Shown here piece after piece: positions 1 through 3,794 of a DNA stretch of 5,228 nucleotides. The notes below the pieces were generated by a model that was given only the letters and a program-made list of their open reading frames with translations, was not told where the DNA came from and did no database searches. Origin of the DNA: a bacterium UBP12_UBA5184 (GTDB lineage: Bacteria > Vulcanimicrobiota > Vulcanimicrobiia > Vulcanimicrobiales > Vulcanimicrobiaceae). Numbering within the stretch: the first letter of the stretch is position 1; every line of letters begins with the position of its first letter. Position numbers and translations under genes: made by a program. The stretch spans positions 1-5,228 of the forward strand of contig DHWK01000006.1 of assembly GCA_002413145.1 (NCBI GenBank), given 5' to 3'.

Positions 1-201
1 ACCCAGACCACGAACGATGTCGGCTTTGGGACGGATGATTTCGTCGGCGTCGGCATCGACAGCAGCGGCGCCGGCTCGCAGGCGTGCCGATACCGCCGAG
101 ATGGCGGCCACAAATGCGAGGTAGCCTGGCGCCGCAGGGTGTATACTAGTGTCACAATCGAGCCGCTGTACTCCGGCACCGCAGCCTCGCCTTCACGATA
201 G
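1..201 (+). pseudogene. Possible remnant or edge fragment of a secreted beta-rich protein
   Basis: The frame beginning at base 1 is open from the left edge to a TAG at 199-201. Its first 27 codons (through the CAG at 79-81) read like a real protein: rich in Gly, Asp, Val and Thr, including GFGTDDFVGVGIDSSGAGSQ, with about 85% G or C at third positions. The D-D-x-V-x-V-x-I-D rhythm recalls carbohydrate-binding (CBM9-like) or DUF5916-type secreted proteins, but this is an impression from memory. After codon 27 the translation turns into Arg- and Cys-rich text (ACRYRRDGGHKCEV) unlike a continuing beta domain. That suggests a frameshift, a deletion junction or simple gene decay. The two other plus frames do not clearly restore the domain. 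The real extent upstream is outside the window. Alternatively this is non-coding sequence and the resemblance is chance. Confidence 0.25.
142..147 (+). promoter_or_regulatory. Candidate -10 element (TATACT)
   Basis: TATACT is one mismatch from the TATAAT consensus and lies 65-70 bases before the GTG start of the small ORF at 212, a plausible 5' leader length. It is conspicuous in otherwise GC-rich sequence. No convincing -35 hexamer is present at the usual 17-base spacing (the sequence there is AGGTAG), so the call rests on the -10 alone. If real, it would drive the 63-residue ORF and the structured region that follows, up to the terminator at 547-591. Confidence 0.3.
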
Positions 202-204
202 GAG
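200..204 (+). promoter_or_regulatory. Shine-Dalgarno AGGAG deciding the GTG start at 212
   Basis: AGGAG is followed by a 7-base spacer (TAACATC) and then GTG at 212-214. The more upstream in-frame GTG at 149 overlaps the TATACT element and has no comparable ribosome binding site, so 212 is preferred. Confidence 0.55.
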
Positions 205-211
205 TAACATC

Positions 212-403
212 GTGCCTTCCGACAAAACCGGATCCGATCAGGACGTCTACACCAAGCCAGCCAATGGCAAGACTGCCGGCAGCTATCGTACCGATGGTAG
301 CTGGAACCGTGGCGGATGGTCGACCTATCCGTCAGCCGATGAGCTTGCCCTCAACCAGGCTGCTCGCTCGGAGCCGTCCAGCCAACCGAAACCTCGCAAG
401 TAA
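212..403 (+). CDS. Small hydrophilic hypothetical protein, 63 residues
   Basis: I do not recognise this protein. From the GTG at 212 it has 63 residues and ends at a TAA (401-403). It is strongly hydrophilic with no signal peptide, membrane segment or cysteine. The central part (about residues 20-40) is rich in Gly, Ser, Trp and Tyr (SYRTDGSWNRGGWSTYP), followed by a short likely helix (SADELALNQAAR) and a basic, Pro/Ser-rich tail ending QPKPRK. Such composition suggests a disordered or nucleic-acid-interacting small protein, but there is no specific evidence for either. The start is supported by AGGAG seven bases upstream. It is not part of the respiratory cluster: it lies on the opposite strand and converges on the HiPIP gene. 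The structured region and terminator at 404-591 could be its 3' UTR. A spurious ORF remains possible, although the ribosome binding site argues for translation. Confidence 0.5.
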   Translation: MPSDKTGSDQDVYTKPANGKTAGSYRTDGSWNRGGWSTYPSADELALNQAARSEPSSQPKPRK

Positions 404-591
404 GGGCCGGTAAGGTAGGGCCTCGGCCCAACTCAGCGATGAAACCCGCTTCGGGCAACCGGAGGTGGTAGCACTTGAGGAAGAGTTTTCGTGTTGGGCG
501 GATAGTTATGTGCCGGGACCGCTTCCCGGGGGCGCCTAAGCGTTGAGAAGGGCCGTTGGGGGCACATCCCCAAGCGTCCCTTCCCTTTTTT
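404..591 (+). ncRNA. Candidate structured RNA or structured 3' UTR ending in a terminator
   Basis: No protein gene is convincing between 404 and 641. On the plus strand the region can form nested helices. A leading hairpin pairs 404-409 with 424-429 (GGGCCG/CGGCCC). A closing stem pairs 432-438 with 541-547 (CTCAGCG/CGTTGAG, one G-U). Inside it are a small hairpin 445-448/452-455 (CCCG/CGGG), an arm with its apex at 477-481/486-490, a 7-bp helix 494-500/533-539 (TTGGGCG/CGCCTAA, one G-U), and within that a perfect 6-bp hairpin 513-518/524-529 (CCGGGA/TCCCGG). The 3' ends of the 7-bp helix and the closing stem are nearly contiguous, as in a coaxially stacked junction, and an intrinsic terminator follows at once. 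I do not recognise a 6S, SRP, tmRNA, RNase P or riboswitch signature. Stable folds are common in GC-rich DNA, so this stays a candidate. No plus-strand gene follows for it to regulate in cis. Confidence 0.33.
547..591 (+). terminator. Rho-independent terminator, plus strand
   Basis: A two-part stem pairs GAAGGG (547-552) with CCCTTC (578-583) and TTGGGG (556-561) with CCCCAA (568-573). A small internal loop separates the two parts and the apical loop is GCACAT. The stem is followed two bases later by six T residues (586-591). The T tract lies only on the plus-strand 3' side, so the terminator acts on rightward transcripts, from the 63-residue ORF or from a separate small RNA. Confidence 0.75.
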
Positions 592-641
592 GGACGACCG
601 CCGCGCGGCGTCTGGGCGAGCGGCCGAATCCTAGCTCAGTG

Positions 642-929
642 TCACTTAGGCGAAAAGAACTTGCAGTAGCCGTTCGGCTGGATCGTTCCCTTCACGAGCT
701 TGCAAGCCCCCGGCGACTTCATCGGGTTCTTCTTCGCCGGAAGGAAGAGTTTGCAACCCGAGCACTTTTTGCTGCCGTTGGGGTGGGTCACGTACATGGC
801 GGTCTTCTGATCGACCGTCGCCGCGTCAGCCTCCGCCTGGAGCGCCGCGAGAGCGCCGATCGCGATCGGCACGAGGGCCAGCTTTTGGATCATTCGGCCG
901 CGAGAAATCGTCTTGTCGTCGTCGTTCAT
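642..929 (-). CDS. High-potential iron-sulfur protein (HiPIP)
   Basis: This 95-residue protein has the HiPIP cysteine pattern C-x2-C-x16-C-x12-C (Cys56, Cys59, Cys76, Cys89), with the typical C-terminal context GTIQPNGYC followed by KFFSPK. These cysteines would hold one [4Fe-4S] cluster cycling between +3 and +2, making the protein a small periplasmic one-electron carrier. Residues 1-36 form an export signal: acidic/basic N-region, SRGRMIQKL, then a hydrophobic stretch (LALVPIAIGALAAL) and a likely cleavage after ADA. HiPIPs normally leave by the Tat route with their cluster inserted; here the twin arginine is spaced as RGR. The ATG at 929 is preferred to in-frame starts further upstream because AGGAG (936-940 on the plus strand) sits six bases before it and the upstream extension is Arg-rich and unlike a signal. 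It lies 128 bases downstream of the SCO gene on the same strand. Known HiPIPs donate electrons to photosynthetic reaction centres or, in Rhodothermus marinus, to a caa3 oxidase. The latter fits the neighbouring genes. Confidence 0.9.
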   Translation of the reverse strand: MNDDDKTISRGRMIQKLALVPIAIGALAALQAEADAATVDQKTAMYVTHPNGSKKCSGCKLFLPAKKNPMKSPGACKLVKGTIQPNGYCKFFSPK

Positions 930-935
930 GCATCT

Positions 936-940
936 CTCCT
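936..940 (-). promoter_or_regulatory. Shine-Dalgarno of the HiPIP gene
   Basis: On the minus strand AGGAG (within AGGAGAGA) stands six bases before the ATG at 929. It fixes that codon as the start and excludes longer in-frame readings that reach back into the SCO gene's 3' end. Confidence 0.7.
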
Positions 941-1057
941 GAGCACCTAGTAAAATCGCTGAGCCGGCACCGCCCCAGCGCTTGCGTCTTCGGCGCAGGA
1001 TTGCCGCTCTCCGGCACAGCCGCGCCGAGCCGCGATCGCGGCGAGGCGAGCAGCCGC

Positions 1058-2062
1058 TCAAATCCGTTCGGCGAAGATTTTGCGCCCGACGCGTTGCAAG
1101 AACCAGGCGCCGCCGCCGAAAATGACCAGGACGATCCCGAGATCTTGGAGGCCGGAGAAGCCCGCGACGCTGTCACCGCAAACGGCGACGGCGACCTTCG
1201 AGAGTTCGAAGTCTAGGCGCGCGAGCAAGTTGGAGGAGTGAGATTCGGCTCCTTGCAGTCGCGCGATGACGTCGGCGGCATTCCAGCCGGCCTGATCCAT
1301 GAAATCGACGATCTTCCCGTCGGGACCGATGAGCACTGTGCGTTCGGTATGGATAAGACCGAGGCGCGGATCGGCAAACGGATCCAGGCCGAACCGCAAG
1401 GCGAAGTCGAGTACGGCGTCGGGGTCGCCGGTGCCCAGGGTCCAACGCTTTGCGTCGGCATCGAAAAGCTTCCCGTAACGAGCGAGGACGGATGGCCGGT
1501 CGTAGGCCGGATCGAGCGTTACCTCGACCAGATGGTAAGGGCCGTTCGCAAAGCGGGCCTGCAGCACGTGGAAGTTGCTCGAGATCAACGGGCACTCTTT
1601 GGGGTCGCGGCAACGGGTGTAGATGAAAGCGAGGACGACCGATTTTTCGCGGAAGTCGGCGAAGCCGAACCGGCGCCCGAGCTGGTCGACGAATTGGGTC
1701 GCCGGCATTTGATCGCCGACCTGGAGCTGGTGAGCGGTCCGCAAGACGCTCGGCGGCGGGGTCGCGGGGACGACGCGAACGTCGTCGAGCAGCAAGCCGT
1801 CGGGCTCCCGTTCGGCGCCTGCGACGATGCGCTCGCCTGCGTGCAGCGAACCGGCGTCGGTCCTGGGGGAAAGTCGGAACAGCGTCGTCAGCGCGGGCTG
1901 GGAAGCGGAGGGATCGCGGCGCACGACGGCCTCATGGCGCTCGGGCAGGACGGTGAGCACAAGGCCCGTGACGCGCTCCGGATGAGCCGCGGCGGCTTCG
2001 AACCGAAGCATCGTCCCCAAGAGTAGGCCGCACAGCGTGAGTCGAGCAAGGCGCCGGATCAT
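1058..2062 (-). CDS. SCO1/SenC family copper/redox assembly protein with N-terminal CusF-like domain and C-terminal anchor
   Basis: This 334-residue protein has three parts. Residues 1-26 are a signal peptide (RRLARLTLCGLLLGTML, then an Ala-rich cleavage region). Residues about 28-100 resemble the small beta-barrel domain of CusF-type copper proteins (VTGLVLTVLPERHEAVVRRD). Residues about 112-272 are a thioredoxin-fold SCO domain with CRDPKECP (Cys151, Cys157; C-x5-C rather than the classic C-x3-C) and the conserved His238 in LIHTERTVLIG. One membrane helix near 306-323 anchors the C-terminus. SCO proteins deliver copper to, or reduce the cysteines of, the CuA site of oxidase subunit II at the outer face of the membrane, which fits the nearby oxidase genes. 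The ATG at 2062 is the first possible start because an in-frame TGA lies three codons upstream; no good ribosome binding site is visible. In the CusF-like domain the usual copper-binding His and Met positions appear replaced (QPALTTLFRL where relatives have PAMTMPF). The gene diverges from the 193-residue membrane protein gene and precedes the HiPIP gene. Confidence 0.9.
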   Translation of the reverse strand: MIRRLARLTLCGLLLGTMLRFEAAAAHPERVTGLVLTVLPERHEAVVRRDPSASQPALTTLFRLSPRTDAGSLHAGERIVAGAEREPDGLLLDDVRVVPATPPPSVLRTAHQLQVGDQMPATQFVDQLGRRFGFADFREKSVVLAFIYTRCRDPKECPLISSNFHVLQARFANGPYHLVEVTLDPAYDRPSVLARYGKLFDADAKRWTLGTGDPDAVLDFALRFGLDPFADPRLGLIHTERTVLIGPDGKIVDFMDQAGWNAADVIARLQGAESHSSNLLARLDFELSKVAVAVCGDSVAGFSGLQDLGIVLVIFGGGAWFLQRVGRKIFAERI

Positions 2063-2160
2063 CGTTCGTCAGGAGGTTTCGCGGTCGCCCTTCGAACTAC
2101 CGCCGGAGGCTGCCCGGAGAGGAGCGTTCCCGCACGACTTGGAAGCGACGCGGGATACTT

Positions 2161-2742
2161 ATGGGCCGCCATCAGCGGGAGTGGCACTCCTCGGACGTCG
2201 CCCGGCGAGCCTGGACTCGCGCCGAGCGCCGCGTCGTGCTGCGTGGATTCTTCGGACGCTTGTCGATCGCGATCGAGCCGCTGATCGTCGCCGTATTCTT
2301 CGCGCTCTTGCCGATCGGCCTGGTGCTGCGACAACAGGAGATCGCGCTGCTGCTGGCACCGATCTTCGCGTTCGCTGCCCTAGCTTTCTTGGCTTATGCG
2401 ATCGCCTTGATCGTCCCGTCCGCGCACGCGGTACTTGAGACGTTTTCGCCCATCTACACCGTCGACGGCTACATCCGTTACCGCGCCTTGCGGAAGGCGC
2501 CGCCGGAGTATTACGTCGCCGTCCTGAGCGCCGACCGGCAGACCCTCGGCGAATGGCCGTTGCGCGCGTGGCCTCCATCGATCGGGCAACGCGAGCTGTG
2601 GCCCGTGCTCGTTGAATTCAGCCGTTACGGCGGCATCCATAAGATCGACGGCCGTTCGACCGGCGTCCTCCCCGCTGAAATCTCTCCCTTCGGGGTCGGG
2701 GTCGCGCAGGATTCGGAGCGCCGCGCCTCGCGCTTTCGTTAG
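2161..2742 (+). CDS. Two-helix membrane protein of unknown function
   Basis: I do not recognise this 193-residue protein. Residues 1-35 are basic and probably cytoplasmic. Two adjacent membrane helices follow at about 39-57 (EPLIVAVFFALLPIGLVLR) and 62-86. Residues 90-193 form a soluble region with probable beta strands (YYVAVLSADRQTLGEW, WPVLVEFSRYGGIHKIDGR). A helix hairpin followed by a beta-rich domain recalls DUF2244 or bacterial PH-like membrane proteins, and DUF2244 genes often sit beside cytochrome oxidase genes, but I see no diagnostic motif. The ATG at 2161 has only a weak upstream purine stretch; GTG at codon 26 is a less likely alternative because it would remove the basic N-terminus. 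Strong third-position GC and coherent hydrophobicity support coding. It stands alone on the plus strand between the SCO gene, from which it diverges across 98 bases, and the oxidase operon, on which it converges. Its TAG directly abuts the stop of the 70-residue gene. Position suggests a role in oxidase assembly or regulation, which is inference only. Confidence 0.72.
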   Translation: MGRHQREWHSSDVARRAWTRAERRVVLRGFFGRLSIAIEPLIVAVFFALLPIGLVLRQQEIALLLAPIFAFAALAFLAYAIALIVPSAHAVLETFSPIYTVDGYIRYRALRKAPPEYYVAVLSADRQTLGEWPLRAWPPSIGQRELWPVLVEFSRYGGIHKIDGRSTGVLPAEISPFGVGVAQDSERRASRFR

Positions 2743-2745
2743 CTA
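2740..2745. other. Abutting convergent stop codons (TAGCTA)
   Basis: The plus-strand gene ends with TAG at 2740-2742 and the minus-strand oxidase operon ends with TAG, read as CTA, at 2743-2745. No base separates the two coding regions and no T-tract terminator is visible for either direction nearby. Transcripts from both sides probably run into the opposite gene. Confidence 0.85.
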
Positions 2746-2955
2746 CTTGAGCGTCGTGGGGGGCAGCTGAACCTTCGCCGAGTCGGCCGCTGGCCAAACC
2801 CGCCCGAAGCCCGAGGCCGAAGCCACGAACGAGCCCTGCATGATCGAGGTCAGGACCCCTAAGAGCACCAAGAGCTTGACGCCGGCCGAGATGTCCGTCG
2901 TCGCCGGGAGCAGCGGTGGGTGACCGTTGGCCGCGCTATGCGCATCGTGACTCAT
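2743..2955 (-). CDS. Small single-helix membrane protein, last gene of the oxidase operon
   Basis: This unrecognised 70-residue protein has an N-terminus with three histidines (His3, His6, His12: MSHDAHSAANGH), one membrane helix at about residues 25-47 (GVKLLVLLGVLTSIMQGSFV) and a short polar tail ending PPTTLK. The ATG at 2955 is supported by GGGAG (2963-2967 on the plus strand) seven bases before it and by an ATGA overlap with the stop of the preceding gene, which implies translational coupling. A longer reading from further upstream would give an Arg/Gly-rich extension that is only the shadow of the 66-residue gene. Its place at the end of a ctaD-ctaE operon suggests an accessory oxidase subunit or assembly factor. 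It lacks the motifs of subunit IV (CtaF/CyoD) families. Confidence 0.7.
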   Translation of the reverse strand: MSHDAHSAANGHPPLLPATTDISAGVKLLVLLGVLTSIMQGSFVASASGFGRVWPAADSAKVQLPPTTLK

Positions 2956-3152
2956 GTACGTACTCCCAAGACGTTGACCGCGGCCAGCAGCGCAATCACG
3001 CAGCCGAGCGCCATCAGCCCGAGTAAGACCTTGGTGACGCCGGCATCGAGCCCGCGTGCCGCCCAATCGTTCTTTAGCTGAACGATCGCCGTGATTCCGA
3101 CGAGGATCGCGCCCAAGAACGCGATGCCCCTTTCAATAACTACGTCGCTCAT
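2952..3152 (-). CDS. Small two-helix membrane protein in the oxidase operon
   Basis: This 66-residue protein is nearly all membrane: helices at about 8-26 (RGIAFLGAILVGITAIVQL) and 41-62 (KVLLGLMALGCVIALLAAVNVL), joined by a polar turn (KNDWAARGLDAGVT). It starts three bases after the ctaE stop and overlaps the next gene by four bases (ATGA), so it is embedded in the operon. A GGTGAG just before the start, inside the end of ctaE, may serve as its ribosome binding site. I do not recognise a family. Position and size are those of a small oxidase subunit. It does not show the K-A-x-x-V-x-x-x-F-M-H-L type motif of subunit IV proteins, which also have three helices. It could equally be an assembly factor. 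Confidence 0.72.
   Translation of the reverse strand: MSDVVIERGIAFLGAILVGITAIVQLKNDWAARGLDAGVTKVLLGLMALGCVIALLAAVNVLGVRT
2963..2967 (-). promoter_or_regulatory. Shine-Dalgarno of the 70-residue gene
   Basis: GGGAG on the minus strand lies seven bases before the ATG at 2955, inside the end of the 66-residue gene. Together with the ATGA overlap it decides the start against longer readings. Confidence 0.55.
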
Positions 3153-3155
3153 CGC

Positions 3156-3791
3156 TCACCATATATAGAACAGGAAAAACAGAAAGACCCAGATCACGTC
3201 GACGAAGTGCCAGTAGAGCGTCCCCGCCGTCAACCCGAAGTATTTGGAGTCGGTGTAGGTCCCACGATTCGCCTGCAGGCCGAGTATGGTCAGGTAGAGG
3301 ACGCCGACGAAGACGTGAAATCCGTGCATCCCGGTCAAGGTGAAGAACGAGGCCCCCATCGTCGTCCCCGTCCAGCTGATGCCCACGACCGAGTATTCGT
3401 GCGCTTGACCGAGCAGGAAGCCGATGCCCAACACGATCGTGGCGACGAGCCACGCATTGAACTTCGCCTTGTTGAGGTGCTTCCAGTTCTCGAGGGCGAA
3501 GTGCATCGTCACGCCCGAGCCGAACAGCACGATCGAATTCATCGCCGCGAAGCTCGTGTCGAACCACGGGAGCTGGTGACCGTTGAGGAAGGGCGGCCAC
3601 GCCGGGGCTGAGATGCGGAGGTACACGTAGGCGAAGATGAACGACGAGAACAGGATGCAGTCGCTGAGCAGGAAGAAGACGAACCCCAGCAGCCGCAGAT
3701 CGCGCGTTTCGGCGTAAACGGGGTCGACGTCGTGGTAACGGGCAGCGATCACATCGTGCCCGCTGAGGCGTTGGGTCGCCGTAGCCGCCAT
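3156..3791 (-). CDS. ctaE: Cytochrome c oxidase subunit III
   Basis: Subunit III of a haem-copper oxidase, an integral membrane subunit that stabilises the catalytic subunit I. The 211 residues show five membrane helices at about 33-58 (GFVFFLLSDCILFSSFIFAY), 78-99, 112-131, 145-172 and 189-210. This is the usual five-helix bacterial form that lacks the first two helices of the seven-helix mitochondrial-type protein. Family hallmarks are GQAHEY, with Glu132 at the position of the conserved membrane carboxylate, HGFHVFVG at 156-163, and the C-terminal WHFVDVIWVFLFFLFYIW. The ATG at 3791 lies three bases after the ctaD stop, with GGGAG (3800-3804 on the plus strand) eight bases before it. Subunit I and III are separate genes here, not fused. 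The stop is followed three bases later by the next small gene. Confidence 0.97.
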   Translation of the reverse strand: MAATATQRLSGHDVIAARYHDVDPVYAETRDLRLLGFVFFLLSDCILFSSFIFAYVYLRISAPAWPPFLNGHQLPWFDTSFAAMNSIVLFGSGVTMHFALENWKHLNKAKFNAWLVATIVLGIGFLLGQAHEYSVVGISWTGTTMGASFFTLTGMHGFHVFVGVLYLTILGLQANRGTYTDSKYFGLTAGTLYWHFVDVIWVFLFFLFYIW

Positions 3792-3794
3792 CCG

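Noticed and set aside
1..148. Minus-strand open frame across the left edge (reads GYLAFVAAISAV and onward)
   Set aside because: It looks moderately protein-like but has weaker third-position GC (about 27 of 42) than the plus-strand frame in the same DNA, and no start, stop or motif is visible to support it.
404..429. GGGCCG/CGGCCC hairpin as a terminator of the 63-residue ORF
   Set aside because: The hairpin is perfect but has a 14-base loop and no T tract; the convincing terminator is at 547-591.
930..1061. N-terminal extension of the HiPIP from the ATG at 1061
   Set aside because: The added 44 residues are Arg-rich and unlike a signal peptide, they overlap the SCO stop, and a good Shine-Dalgarno directly precedes the ATG at 929.
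1238..2026. Long plus-strand open frame (262 codons) antisense to the SCO gene
   Set aside because: It mirrors the SCO gene exactly, has no family motifs or signal, and is expected from high third-position GC on the opposite strand.
2037..2438. Plus-strand open frame overlapping the start of the 193-residue membrane gene
   Set aside because: Arg-rich translation without hydrophobic pattern or motif; the overlapping frame from 2161 has two clear membrane helices.
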